From Acidaminobacter sp. JC074 (GTDB lineage Bacteria; Bacillota; Clostridia; Peptostreptococcales; Acidaminobacteraceae), in assembly GCF_022496765.1 (NCBI RefSeq), contig NZ_VANV01000016.1:62001-126000 (forward strand): 64,000 bases of DNA, written 5' to 3'. The notes under the pieces were generated by a model, which saw only the letters and a list, made by a program, of their open reading frames with translations, did not search any database and had not been told where the DNA came from. Positions 25,213 to 33,941 of the stretch are shown piece by piece (positions within the stretch are counted from its first letter, which is position 1; every line of letters begins with the position of its first letter). A program made the position numbers and the translations under genes.

Positions 25213-26982
25213 GTGAAGAACATTAAACAGAAATTTATATTAATCTTTGTACTTTTGGTCAGCCTTGGTGTGGTTATTTCAGGCATTTTATCCATTGGCC
25301 TTTTAAAGTCTAATTATGAAGAAGGTGTCAAAGAAAACTTAATAGAAAATGCCACCATCATAAGATACTTTATTGAGTCAGAAAATGATATGGTCGTAGT
25401 TGATGATTTCTTGCGTCATCTAGATGCAGAAGTCATGAACAATCAGATGGAAACAAGAATCACCCTTATAAATCATAGTGGTGTTGTTTTAGTGGATACA
25501 GCGATTAGTGAATCTGAACTTGACAATCATAAGGAACGTCCTGAAATAAAAGAAGCCTTTGATGGAAAGATTGGTGTCAGTAAGAGATATTCAGATTCAG
25601 TTGATAAAGATATGTATTATGTGGCTATGCCTGTAGAATCTAGTGATTTTGCAGTTGTACGTCTTTCTATTCCTTTAAGAAATTTAACGGAGTATACCGA
25701 TCAAATTGTTGGCAATATTGTTATAGCAGCCCTAGTAGGTGTGGTTCTTGCAACACTGGTTGGTATAAGATTTTTAAATATGTTCACAGGACCTTTATTT
25801 GCCTTAACTGAGGCAACTGAGTCTATTTCAAAGGGCAATTATGGTGAACAGGTATTTGTCAGCTCAGATGATGAAATTGGTCAACTTGCCAAGTCTTTCA
25901 ATATGATGAGTACAGAACTCGATAAAAGAATTGTTGAGCTTCATGAATCCAATAATACTAACCATGCCATTTTGAAATCTATGATCAATGGCGTGATTGC
26001 CATAGACAATGAAAATAGGATTATGTTCATCAATAAGGCTGCTCAAGAGATGTTTTCATTAGATGAAAAAGCCTTAAAAGGTATGGATGTTGTCGATTCA
26101 TTTAAGAATCACATATTGTCTGACTTGTTTGATTCAGATTTTGATATATACGGTAACATCAAAACAGAACTTGATTTAGATATAGACCAGCCTAAAGTCT
26201 TCAGGGTATTTTCAAATGTGATTAGAGATCGAGACTTTAATAATAACATTGGCCTTTTACTCAGTTTTGTAGATATCACTCAAATGAGACAATTAGAGAA
26301 TATGAGAAAAGAGTTTGTTGCCAATGTATCACATGAACTAAAAACACCACTAACGTCTATACAGGGCTTTATTGAAACACTCAAAGAAGGTGCTGCAGAT
26401 AAGAAGGAAGTAAGAGATAAGTTTATTGATATCATCGACATAGAGGCTAAAAGACTCAAACACTTAATTGATGATATTCTTGTTTTATCTGATATAGAAA
26501 AATCAACAGGTGATCATCATGAGACTGAAGTCAGTCCAAATCAAGTTGTTGAAGAGATATCTAACATGATGGGCCAAATTGCCGGAAAAAAAGAGATTAC
26601 AGTTAATTACAACCTGCCTGAAAATATGGCGCCTATTCTAGCCAATAAAGTATGGTTAAAGCAGATGCTTATAAACTTAATTGATAATGGCATCAAGTAT
26701 ACACCAGAAGGTGGTCAAGTAGATGTACAGTTTGCAGATATGTTAGACCATAATTTGATTATTGTTAAAGACAATGGCATCGGTATTGCTCCAGAGCATT
26801 TAGACAGACTTTTTGAACGCTTTTATAGGGTGGACAAGGCAAGATCTAAAAAAGAAGGTGGTACAGGCTTAGGCCTTGCTATCGTTAAACATATTGTTCT
26901 CTCCATGAATGGTGATATAAGAGTAAAAAGTGAACTAGACAAGGGAACAGAATTTACAATCAGAATACCTAAGAAGTTTTAA
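25213..26982 (+). CDS. phoR: PhoR-type sensor histidine kinase
   Basis: 589 residues with the full PhoR-like order: transmembrane helix near 7-29, extracellular sensor domain to about 165, second helix about 166-190, HAMP (FTGPLFALTEATESISKGNYGEQV), PAS domain (about 245-355), HisKA with phosphoacceptor His374 in VSHELKTPLTSIQGF, and HATPase with LINLIDNGIKYTP, DNGIGIAPEHLDRLFERFYRVDKARS and GGTGLGLAIV. All kinase boxes are intact. The GTG start abuts the phoP stop codon (TAG-GTG), so translation is probably coupled. The long extracellular domain and PAS module match Gram-positive PhoR rather than the short E. coli form. Confidence 0.87.
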   Translation: MKNIKQKFILIFVLLVSLGVVISGILSIGLLKSNYEEGVKENLIENATIIRYFIESENDMVVVDDFLRHLDAEVMNNQMETRITLINHSGVVLVDTAISESELDNHKERPEIKEAFDGKIGVSKRYSDSVDKDMYYVAMPVESSDFAVVRLSIPLRNLTEYTDQIVGNIVIAALVGVVLATLVGIRFLNMFTGPLFALTEATESISKGNYGEQVFVSSDDEIGQLAKSFNMMSTELDKRIVELHESNNTNHAILKSMINGVIAIDNENRIMFINKAAQEMFSLDEKALKGMDVVDSFKNHILSDLFDSDFDIYGNIKTELDLDIDQPKVFRVFSNVIRDRDFNNNIGLLLSFVDITQMRQLENMRKEFVANVSHELKTPLTSIQGFIETLKEGAADKKEVRDKFIDIIDIEAKRLKHLIDDILVLSDIEKSTGDHHETEVSPNQVVEEISNMMGQIAGKKEITVNYNLPENMAPILANKVWLKQMLINLIDNGIKYTPEGGQVDVQFADMLDHNLIIVKDNGIGIAPEHLDRLFERFYRVDKARSKKEGGTGLGLAIVKHIVLSMNGDIRVKSELDKGTEFTIRIPKKF

Positions 26983-27035
26983 GGATGGCTTGCCATCCTT
27001 TGTTTTGTGTTAAACTGTTATTAAGGGGTGATAGT

Positions 27036-27622
27036 GTGAAAAAAATAATAATAGTAGTTTTGATAAGTTTAATGATGGTTTCGTGTGTAGTAAATAATAA
27101 TGATGAAAGTTCTAATTCTAACGAGCAGTTGATGCAATTAGAAAAACAATTAGATGAGCTTGTTGTTGTAAATCAAGACTTAATGAGTGAAATGGATGAC
27201 TTGAAGAAAGTGACTGAGTCACAAACCAATGAACTAAAAGATTTAAGAGATGAGTTAGTGGAGTATAGAGGTCTACTTGTACTTTAGATGAAGAAGAAAA
27301 AAGTGCTTTAAGATCTTATCAACCAATATTAGATTTTCTTGAAGCACTTAAGAATTATGATGAAACATTACTTAAGAAGTATCTTTCTGAAGACTTTCTT
27401 GTTAAAGAGGACGGCATTTACAAAGATGATATAATGCGATTTTTCAGATTAACAGAGTTTACTGATTTTAGGCTTTATAACTATGATGCAAATGGATCTA
27501 CGATTAATTTTACCTTTGCTTTATTGAGTGAAACCAGTGAAGAGACGAAACATATGATCTTAAACATTACTGTTAGTGGTATGTATGACCATTTTATTAT
27601 TGATTTAGAAACAGATATATAA
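27036..27622 (+). pseudogene. lipoprotein gene with a single-base frameshift
   Basis: The 5' part starts at GTG 27036 (after GGGGTGAT) and encodes a lipoprotein signal, MKKIIIVVLISLMMVSC. A heptad-rich coiled coil follows (residues about 28-75). It stops at TAG 27285. The next frame is open from 27269 to 27622 and continues sensibly as LDEEEKSALRSYQPILDF to a stop at 27620. Adding one T to the TTT at 27283-27285 joins both parts into one protein of about 195 residues. The disruption is a real mutation or a homopolymer error. The C-terminal half resembles small alpha+beta lipoprotein domains of unknown role. Confidence 0.65.
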
Positions 27623-27661
27623 AGCCTTAGCAAGAATCTGATTAGCGTTTCATTAGAGTCA

Positions 27662-27690
27662 TTGAAATAAGCCTGGTAATGTGATAGAAT
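27662..27690 (+). promoter_or_regulatory. promoter of the methyltransferase-Hsp33 cluster
   Basis: TTGAAA (27662-27667), 17-base spacer, TAGAAT (27685-27690), 30 bases before the start codon. Confidence 0.65.
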
Positions 27691-27719
27691 GAGAACGTTT
27701 CAGAAAGAGGTGATAAACA

Positions 27720-28466
27720 ATGATTTATCAAGGTTTTGCAAGAGTGTATGACCAATTAATGAAAGATACACCTTATGATACTTGGTTTGAAAATTTACAG
27801 AAGATTATTAAGTCATATGATATAAAAGGTAAAGAAGTTTTGGAGCTTGCATGTGGTACGGGTGCCATGACAAGAAAACTCTACAAGGCTGGCTATAAGG
27901 TACTTGGTACAGACTTATCACAGGAAATGTTAGAAATAGCACTTGAAACGTCTTATGACCAAAACTTGAAGATTCAATTTATACAGCAGGATATGACGTC
28001 TCTAGATTTGTTTCACAAGTATGATATGATTGTTAGCTTCTGTGATGGCTTCAACTATTTAATCGAGGACGGACAGTTAGACAAGGCACTTGATTCGTGT
28101 AGGGCTTATATAAAAGATCAAGGCTACTTGATATTTGACATCAGTTCTGATTATAAGTTAGAACATGTGCTTGGACAAAATGTCTTTACAGAAACATCTG
28201 ATGAGGCCTGTTATATATGGGAAAACTATTATGATGAAAAGTCAAAAATATTAGAGTTTGATTTGACCTTGTTTGAAAAGCAAGGAAACATGTATCAAAG
28301 GCATGATGAGGTACACAAGCAAAGAGCTTATACCATCGATGAGATTCAGACATCGATGGCTAAAAACGGCTTTGAATGTCTAGAGGTCATTGATACAAAC
28401 ACAGGTGAAAAAGTTACACCTGAAAGTGAAAGATGGTTATTTATAGGAAGGAAAATAAATGAGTAA
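27720..28466 (+). CDS. class I SAM-dependent methyltransferase
   Basis: 248 residues with the Rossmann methyltransferase motifs: VLELACGTGAMTRKLYKAGY (SAM-binding motif I), VLGTDLSQEML (motif II acidic residue), and FIQQDMTSLDL followed by MIVSFCDGFNYL. A beta-rich insert after residue 140 (AYIKDQGYLIFDISSDYKLEHVL) is typical of YqeM-like Firmicute enzymes. The substrate is unknown. Its last 8 nt overlap the start of hslO, so the two are translationally coupled. Confidence 0.83.
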   Translation: MIYQGFARVYDQLMKDTPYDTWFENLQKIIKSYDIKGKEVLELACGTGAMTRKLYKAGYKVLGTDLSQEMLEIALETSYDQNLKIQFIQQDMTSLDLFHKYDMIVSFCDGFNYLIEDGQLDKALDSCRAYIKDQGYLIFDISSDYKLEHVLGQNVFTETSDEACYIWENYYDEKSKILEFDLTLFEKQGNMYQRHDEVHKQRAYTIDEIQTSMAKNGFECLEVIDTNTGEKVTPESERWLFIGRKINE

Positions 28467-29325
28467 AATATATTCAGCTATTGTAGGCGACAACATTAGA
28501 GTTTATTTAGGAAATACAACTGACCTTGTTAAAGAGGCTGCTAAAATTCATGAAACAAGCCCTGTTTCTACTGAGGCCCTTTCGAGAACCTTAACAGCGA
28601 CAAGCTTACTGGGTAAACTACTAAAAAACGAAAAAGATGTTTTAACAGTAAAGGTTGGCGGCACCAATCAAATCAAGACCATCCTTGCAACAACAGATTT
28701 TACAGGTAAGGTCAAGGGTTATATATCTAATCCAGACGCAGATATACCTTATTTAACAAATACTGATAAGATTGCAGATGCAATAGGTAAAGGCGGTAAC
28801 ATTACCATTATAAGAGATTTTGGTTTAAAAGAGCCTTATGTTGGTATTTCTCATATGATATCAGCAGAAATTGATGAGGATATTGCATTTTATTATAAGA
28901 ACTCTGAACAACAACCAACAGCAATGAAGTTAGGTACAATCATGGATAATGGTCTTGAGTGTGCTGGTGGTATTTTGATTCAGCCTATGCCGGATGTAAC
29001 TGGTGTGGAGAAAGAAGCTTATTTAAAGGCAAGTGAAAAGATAGGGGACGTTGTAGATAAAATTAACTCAGGCATGTCTCCAGAAGAGATTATTGCTTCA
29101 TACTTTGATTTAGATGTAAAAATGACGGGCGAATTTGAAGTTTCATTTCAGTGTGATTGCTCAAGAGAGAGAATTACTAGAGCTTTGATTTCTGTTGGTC
29201 CAGAGGAGTTAAAAGAGATCATCGCGGTTGACCAGCAAGCTGAACTTAGATGTCACTTCTGTAATACACTTTATCATTTTAATAAAGAAGATTTAGAAGA
29301 TATGGTAAGAGCACTTGAGGCCTAA
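28459..29325 (+). CDS. hslO: Hsp33 redox-regulated chaperone
   Basis: 288 residues. Hsp33 is a cytoplasmic holdase switched on by oxidation: four cysteines hold zinc when reduced and form disulfides under oxidative stress. Here Cys232 and Cys234 (CDCS) and Cys265 and Cys268 (CHFC) give the CxC...CxxC switch. The N-terminal domain starts with the usual SKIYSAIVGDNIRVY and the core contains GGILIQPMP. Ribosome site AGGAAGG lies inside the preceding methyltransferase gene. The DUF6873-like gene begins inside its end. Confidence 0.93.
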   Translation: MSKIYSAIVGDNIRVYLGNTTDLVKEAAKIHETSPVSTEALSRTLTATSLLGKLLKNEKDVLTVKVGGTNQIKTILATTDFTGKVKGYISNPDADIPYLTNTDKIADAIGKGGNITIIRDFGLKEPYVGISHMISAEIDEDIAFYYKNSEQQPTAMKLGTIMDNGLECAGGILIQPMPDVTGVEKEAYLKASEKIGDVVDKINSGMSPEEIIASYFDLDVKMTGEFEVSFQCDCSRERITRALISVGPEELKEIIAVDQQAELRCHFCNTLYHFNKEDLEDMVRALEA

Positions 29326-29980
29326 GATCATAATCAGTGAAAAGGCTTATGATGAAGCCTTTGATTATTTCATAGAAAAGGGCTTTGAGATTATAAGATT
29401 CTCCAGTCAAGATAAGCCTTATGAGGCCGTTTCGCATCATCCTGATATGTTTCTATTTTATGATGACAAGCTTTTTGTAGAAGGTGACTGCGAGATTGAA
29501 GGTGTAAGGTGTGAAAGACTCGGGCCTAAATATCCAGAAACTATTAAGTACAACATAGCCAAAGTTGGTGACTATGTCATATGTAAGTACAGTCATATCT
29601 CTGCAAGAGTAAAAAAGCACATTGAAGAGAAAAATTACAAGGTTATCGATGTCAATCAAGGTTATGCCAAGTGTTCAACTGCAATAATTCGAGATTCAAT
29701 CATTACCAGTGATCAGGGAATATTTGATGCTTGTAAAGATAAGCTAGACTGTCTTTTGATTGAACCTGGTCATATAGAATTACCCGGTTTAGATTATGGC
29801 TTTATTGGTGGCACGTGTTTGACCTTTGATGACACAGTATTTTTCCACGGCGACATTACAAAACATCCTGACTATGAGAAAATTAGAGTTTTTATAGAGA
29901 AAAAACATATGAGGATTGACTATCTTAAGCGTCCACTTATGGATATAGGATCTTTTATAGTAACAGAAAGAAGTGAATAG
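29315..29980 (+). CDS. DUF6873-like protein of unknown function
   Basis: 221 residues, soluble, with paired cysteine-containing strands (NQGYAKCSTAIIRDSIITSDQGI and IGGTCLTFDDTVFFHGDI). The layout resembles a family found beside Hsp33 and DUF445 genes in clostridia and labelled DUF6873 (GME fold), though I rely on memory for that name. No catalytic role is known. The best start is the TTG at 29315, overlapping hslO by 11 nt; no good ATG lies nearby, so the start is uncertain. It is the third gene of a tightly packed unit. Confidence 0.6.
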   Translation: MRPKIIISEKAYDEAFDYFIEKGFEIIRFSSQDKPYEAVSHHPDMFLFYDDKLFVEGDCEIEGVRCERLGPKYPETIKYNIAKVGDYVICKYSHISARVKKHIEEKNYKVIDVNQGYAKCSTAIIRDSIITSDQGIFDACKDKLDCLLIEPGHIELPGLDYGFIGGTCLTFDDTVFFHGDITKHPDYEKIRVFIEKKHMRIDYLKRPLMDIGSFIVTERSE

Positions 29981-29981
29981 T

Positions 29982-30578
29982 ATGGACATTTTATTAAAGA
30001 TTATTTTAATGGCATTCATTGGTGCTGTTATAGGTTATACAACCAATGTTGTGGCAATTAAGCTTTTATTCAAGCCTTTAGAACCTATTAATATATTAGG
30101 CTTTAAACTACAAGGTGTCATCCCTAAGAGAAGAGATGAGATTGCAAAGTCTATTGCAGAAACTGTAGAAGCAGAGCTTTTATCAGTGGATGAAATTATG
30201 GACCAACTTATTGAAGGCACGGACAAGAAAGATATCTTAGAGATGTTGAAGAACAAGATTATCTCTATGACAGAAGGTAAGCTTCCTGGTCTTTTATCAG
30301 CATTTTCTGGCACCATCAACAAGTATATTGAAGACATCATTGATTCTAAAGGTGAAGAGCTTTTAGATGAAATGACAGAAGTTCTGGTTCATAAGGCGAC
30401 TTCTTCAATCAGTATTTCGAAAATGGTTGAAGAGAAAATCTCTGGTTTTGAGCTTGATGAAATAGAAACCATGATCTTAAAAATTGCTAAGAATGAACTC
30501 AGACATATTGAAATTTTAGGTGGTGTCTTAGGTTTTCTTATTGGTATCACGCAAGGTTTATTATTTGTATTATTTTAA
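29982..30578 (+). CDS. DUF445 family membrane protein
   Basis: 198 residues from the ATG at 29982, one base after the preceding stop codon; an in-frame GTG at 29973 is less likely. One transmembrane helix at each end: residues 5-27 (KIILMAFIGAVIGYTTNVVAI) and the extreme C-terminus (ILGGVLGFLIGITQGLLFVLF). The signature GYTTNVVAIKLLFKP...GVIPKRRDEIAKSIAETVE identifies DUF445 (YheB-like). The family is linked to envelope or spore functions in Bacillus without a defined biochemical role. It is the last gene of the unit, ending at a terminator. Confidence 0.82.
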   Translation: MDILLKIILMAFIGAVIGYTTNVVAIKLLFKPLEPINILGFKLQGVIPKRRDEIAKSIAETVEAELLSVDEIMDQLIEGTDKKDILEMLKNKIISMTEGKLPGLLSAFSGTINKYIEDIIDSKGEELLDEMTEVLVHKATSSISISKMVEEKISGFELDEIETMILKIAKNELRHIEILGGVLGFLIGITQGLLFVLF

Positions 30579-30599
30579 AATCCCTTTTGGGATTTTTTT
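30578..30599 (+). terminator. rho-independent terminator
   Basis: AAATCCC/GGGATTT with a TTTT loop, followed by further T. It overlaps the DUF445 stop codon. Confidence 0.85.
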
Positions 30600-30632
30600 G
30601 CTATAATAGAGAGTGTAGAGAAAGGATAAATG

Positions 30633-31175
30633 ATGAAAATTGTTATACTTAATGGTAGCCCTAGACCCATGGGAAACACCAGAACATTATTAGAAGAGTT
30701 TCGTACAGGTTTAGAAGAAAATACAGAAGCGCTTGTTGATTTTATTGATTTACAGGATAAGACGATTCTACCATGTGAGGCATGTAATGCATGTGGTCAT
30801 ACAGGAAGGTGTAAACATAAGGATTCTACTAATGAAATTATGCCTTTGATCACTGAAGCAGACGTCATTGTATTCGGTACACCTGTTTACTGGTGGGGTG
30901 TTACTGCTCAAATGAAGTTGATGATAGATAAGTTTTATACATGGCATCATGTTAGCTATAAGGTGCCTAACAAGAAGATTGGTGTTATAGCAGTAGGTGG
31001 TGCAGCTGTTGGAGATGAGCAGTATGACCTGATTTCCAATCAGTTTAAATGTATCAGTAACTTCCTCAAGTGGGACATAGTATTTGACAAATCATACAGT
31101 GCTTATAACATTGGTGATATAGAAAAAGACCAGGATGCAATGGAAGAATGTAGAAAGCTTTATAATAAGATATAG
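30633..31175 (+). CDS. NAD(P)H-dependent FMN oxidoreductase / iron-sulfur flavoprotein-like
   Basis: 180 residues from the second of two adjacent ATGs (30633), which has better spacing from AAAGGA. It has the flavodoxin-like FMN loop GSPRPMGNTRTLLEEF, a cysteine cluster CEACNACGHTGRC, and FGTPVYWWGVTAQMKLMIDKFYTW typical of NADPH-dependent FMN reductases of anaerobes. The cysteines resemble the compact 4Fe-4S motif of iron-sulfur flavoproteins (Isf). It probably transfers electrons to quinones, oxygen or nitro compounds. It sits near an HxlR regulator and a second similar flavoprotein at 31756. Confidence 0.8.
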   Translation: MKIVILNGSPRPMGNTRTLLEEFRTGLEENTEALVDFIDLQDKTILPCEACNACGHTGRCKHKDSTNEIMPLITEADVIVFGTPVYWWGVTAQMKLMIDKFYTWHHVSYKVPNKKIGVIAVGGAAVGDEQYDLISNQFKCISNFLKWDIVFDKSYSAYNIGDIEKDQDAMEECRKLYNKI

Positions 31176-31199
31176 CCTCATCTAGAGGCTATTTTTTTT
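31173..31199. terminator. terminator between convergent genes
   Basis: TAGCCTC/GAGGCTA with an ATCTA loop and eight T on the plus strand. It serves the flavoprotein gene and may also end the minus-strand HxlR gene. Confidence 0.85.
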
Positions 31200-31545
31200 C
31201 GAGATTAAATTCAGCGATACCGAGTAGGTTGTTATAACCAACACCCCATTCCTTGAGTTCATTTAGAATAGGCATAAGTGTCTGACCGATATCAGTTAAA
31301 GAGTACTCCACCTTTGGTGGTACTTCTCTATAAACTTCTCTATGGACCAGTTGATCTTTTTCAAGTTCTCTAAGTTGGCGAGTCAGCATTCTTTCGTTGA
31401 TGTTCGGAATTAACTTCTTAAGCTGTCCGTATCTTAAAACTTTATTGTGACCAATAAAGTACAAAATAATTGGCTTCCATTTGCCGCCGATAATATCTAA
31501 TGTCAATTCAAAATAACAATTGTATTTCTTTTCTTTTGTTGTCAT
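31189..31545 (-). CDS. HxlR-family transcriptional regulator
   Basis: 118 residues forming one winged helix-turn-helix of the HxlR (PF01638) family: CYFELTLDIIGGKWKPIILYFI, then LRYGQLKKLIPNINERMLTRQLRELEKDQLVHREVY and EYSLTDIGQTLMPIL. Members sense thiol-reactive compounds, quinones or aldehydes, and usually control an adjacent divergent oxidoreductase gene. Here a divergent FMN-reductase-type gene starts 210 nt away, with an inverted repeat between them. A cysteine lies at residue 9, near the position of the sensing cysteine of YodB and HypR. Confidence 0.88.
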   Translation of the reverse strand: MTTKEKKYNCYFELTLDIIGGKWKPIILYFIGHNKVLRYGQLKKLIPNINERMLTRQLRELEKDQLVHREVYREVPPKVEYSLTDIGQTLMPILNELKEWGVGYNNLLGIAEFNLEKK

Positions 31546-31676
31546 ATCAAACTCCTTATTTCCCTATATTTATTATGACATCTTTAAGAGAAAAATGATA
31601 GTAGGCACAAAAAAGTGCGTGACTTAAAATTTAGTCTTGTTCAATGCACTATCTATCCATGTCTCATATAGTCACT

Positions 31677-31706
31677 AATAATACAAGCCTTGTTTTAAGT
31701 ATTATT
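31677..31706. promoter_or_regulatory. inverted repeat between hxlR-type and flavoprotein genes
   Basis: AATAATAC (31677-31684) and GTATTATT (31699-31706) are perfect inverted copies 14 bases apart. A two-turn dyad like this is the size expected for an HxlR dimer operator controlling the divergent genes. Confidence 0.45.
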
Positions 31707-31755
31707 TAATCATAGTATGATTATACAGGTTGTAGTAGAAATGATAGGGGGACGA

Positions 31756-32313
31756 ATGAAAACGTTAATTATTAATGGCTCATCGAGAATTGGTGGTGAT
31801 ACCAGTGCTTTAGTTGATGAACTGGTTAAACATTTAGAAGGGGAAGTTAAAGTTTTAACTGTTGAGGATCATATAGAACCATGTAATGATTGCAGAGACT
31901 GCTGGGAAGAAAAAGGATGTACATTAGAAGATGATTTTACTGACATTTATCCATATTTGTATGAGTGTGACAATCTTGTCATAGCATCACCGGTATGGTT
32001 TTCAGCTCTTTCAGGACCAAGTATGAATATTGGCAGTCGTGTTCAATACATTTATGCTTCCAATCATATTAGAAAAGACCCAATTGAAGTTAAAAGAAAA
32101 AAGGGGGCTGTCATCTTTGTCGGAGCAGAACCTGGTACAGAAGAAATACCATTTAAAACTGCTCGTACAATGATGAAGTTTATGAATGTAAACAGAGATG
32201 AGTTAAAAGTAATAAAGTCCATGAATACGATGGAACTTAAGGCATGTGATGATCATGTGGCTTTGAATGATGCTAAAGAGGTTGCAGTATGGTTTAACCA
32301 AACTGTGGAATAA
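31756..32313 (+). CDS. NAD(P)H-dependent FMN oxidoreductase / iron-sulfur flavoprotein-like
   Basis: The ATG at 31756 follows a G-rich ribosome site (AGGGGGACG). An in-frame ATG at 31717 has none. The 185-residue protein has an FMN loop (GSSRIGGDTSALVDEL), a cysteine cluster CNDCRDCWEEKGC similar to compact Fe-S flavoproteins, and NLVIASPVWFSALSGPSMN. It is a distant relative of the flavoprotein at 30633. Its likely role is reduction of quinones or nitro compounds under control of the divergent HxlR regulator. A terminator follows. Confidence 0.78.
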   Translation: MKTLIINGSSRIGGDTSALVDELVKHLEGEVKVLTVEDHIEPCNDCRDCWEEKGCTLEDDFTDIYPYLYECDNLVIASPVWFSALSGPSMNIGSRVQYIYASNHIRKDPIEVKRKKGAVIFVGAEPGTEEIPFKTARTMMKFMNVNRDELKVIKSMNTMELKACDDHVALNDAKEVAVWFNQTVE

Positions 32314-32324
32314 ATTCACAAGAA

Positions 32325-32352
32325 AATGACTCTCATATATTTGAGAGTCATT
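32325..32352. terminator. bidirectional terminator
   Basis: An 11-bp perfect stem AATGACTCTCA/TGAGAGTCATT with a 6-base loop between two convergent genes. Confidence 0.85.
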
Positions 32353-32369
32353 CTATCTTTATTAAGTAA

Positions 32370-33941
32370 TCACGGTTCAGATTTAGGTAGATAAATCTTA
32401 AAGTAAGGTTTGTCTTCTTCATTTCCTAAACATTCAATATGTCCTAAAAGGCCTGCAGTAACAATGTTAAAGACGATGGCCAGTTCTAAACCGCTTGCAT
32501 CAGATTTAAATGAGCTTAATGAAAATGGCTCAAATATGATGTCGCCAACTTGACTGAACTTAAGCGAAGTAATATCATGATATTCAAGGGTAATGTGTTT
32601 ATCGTCTTGAGAAATGGAGATGCAAATATCATTTTGTGACTTTTCATCTGAATGATACTTTAAAGAATACTTAAAGAGATTGATAAACATTTGAGTTAAA
32701 TGTAGAGGAGAAGTACTTAATTCGACCCCCTCTAAATTGTCTAATTTTATACTTAACTTATCTGGATTGTTACTTTCATATTCTTCTATGCTTAGTTTAA
32801 GTATAGCTTTTAAATGAACCTGCTTGAAATCAAGCTTGTGCGTGTTAGAAATAAGTTGTAAAGCATTGATGATTTCACACGAGCTATTTATTTGACTTTG
32901 GATAGATTTAATCAACTGGGATAACTGGACAATATTCATATCATCTTTAGGAGCTTTTCTAAGTTGACTAAGTTGCTTTTCAACATAGGATAATGAAAGT
33001 TTTGCACTCCCAAGAGGTGTGTTTATTCTGTGAGCTATTTCTACGATTAAACGACTGATGCTCTTAGTCTTTTGCATTTCCACAAGTTGATGTTGGGTGT
33101 TTTTTAGTTGTTCCATTGATGCAAGAAGTTCTTCATTGGCAGCCTCAAGTTCTTTGGTTCTTTCATCAACCAAGTGCTCTAGGTTGTCATTGTAATCTTC
33201 TATTTCTTTGTTTTTACCTTCAATAACTAGATTTTTTTCTTCTAGATCTTCTATATGTCTATTGATATGTTTTCTTTGGATAAGGAGCTGATCTTGTAAC
33301 TTCTTAAAAGAGTCGGCGAGTAATTGAATCTCCTCATTTCTAGCATCTGGAATCATGTTGTCATATTTGCCTTCAGCTATCTTATGGGCTATATTTTCCA
33401 TGTTGATAAGTGGTCTTGTAATTCTTAAAGATAGGATCAGCAACATGATAATAATGAGTACAGCCTGAAGGAGGTTCAAGGCCATCATTTCAAGACCTTC
33501 TAAATAAATGATATCAATTTCATCTTTGATATCACTGATTAGGGTTAAGTCTCCTAAGTAGCTATCCTCGTAATAAAGCGAAACAGTATGGGCTTTATGA
33601 TAGAGACTTTTCTCAGAAGATTGAAAGTCAGTGTTTTCATAAGAATGAAGACCGCTTTCCTCATCAAGAATGATACCATCAATACCATCATCCATTAAAA
33701 AAGCATCAATAATGGACTCAATGAGGTCATCATCATAATCCCATATAGCATTCTCAAGACTTCTGCCTACAACAATTGCCTTGTCTTTTATAGAACTTTC
33801 AACCTGAACAGTTAAGTGGTTGATTCTTCGATTGATTGTTATAAATGAGAAAATGGCCGTAAGAACCAATGTGATTGTTATCACTGAAACAATGAGTTGT
33901 CTATTAATTGTTCTTTTTGTTAAGAGGTCTTTAATCTTCAT
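32370..33941 (-). CDS. membrane sensor histidine-kinase-like protein with degenerate ATPase domain
   Basis: 523 residues: transmembrane helices near 16-36 and 155-175 flank an extracytoplasmic domain, then HAMP (ITRPLINMENIAHKIAEGKYDNMI), a long coiled coil (about 215-300) and a HisKA-like segment with IVEIAHRINTPLGSAKLSL. The C-terminal ATPase region keeps an N-box-like LTQMFINLFKYSLKYHS. But the G1 box DxGxG reads DITSL, and the G2 box GxGLGL reads SGLELA, so ATP binding is doubtful. It overlaps by 11 nt the upstream binding-protein gene, implying a joint sensing unit. No response regulator gene is adjacent. Confidence 0.75.
   Translation of the reverse strand: MKIKDLLTKRTINRQLIVSVITITLVLTAIFSFITINRRINHLTVQVESSIKDKAIVVGRSLENAIWDYDDDLIESIIDAFLMDDGIDGIILDEESGLHSYENTDFQSSEKSLYHKAHTVSLYYEDSYLGDLTLISDIKDEIDIIYLEGLEMMALNLLQAVLIIIMLLILSLRITRPLINMENIAHKIAEGKYDNMIPDARNEEIQLLADSFKKLQDQLLIQRKHINRHIEDLEEKNLVIEGKNKEIEDYNDNLEHLVDERTKELEAANEELLASMEQLKNTQHQLVEMQKTKSISRLIVEIAHRINTPLGSAKLSLSYVEKQLSQLRKAPKDDMNIVQLSQLIKSIQSQINSSCEIINALQLISNTHKLDFKQVHLKAILKLSIEEYESNNPDKLSIKLDNLEGVELSTSPLHLTQMFINLFKYSLKYHSDEKSQNDICISISQDDKHITLEYHDITSLKFSQVGDIIFEPFSLSSFKSDASGLELAIVFNIVTAGLLGHIECLGNEEDKPYFKIYLPKSEP

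Noticed and set aside
27434..27622. Independent 62-residue gene
   Set aside because: No ribosome site; the open frame extends upstream to 27269 and fits as the C-terminal part of the frameshifted lipoprotein.
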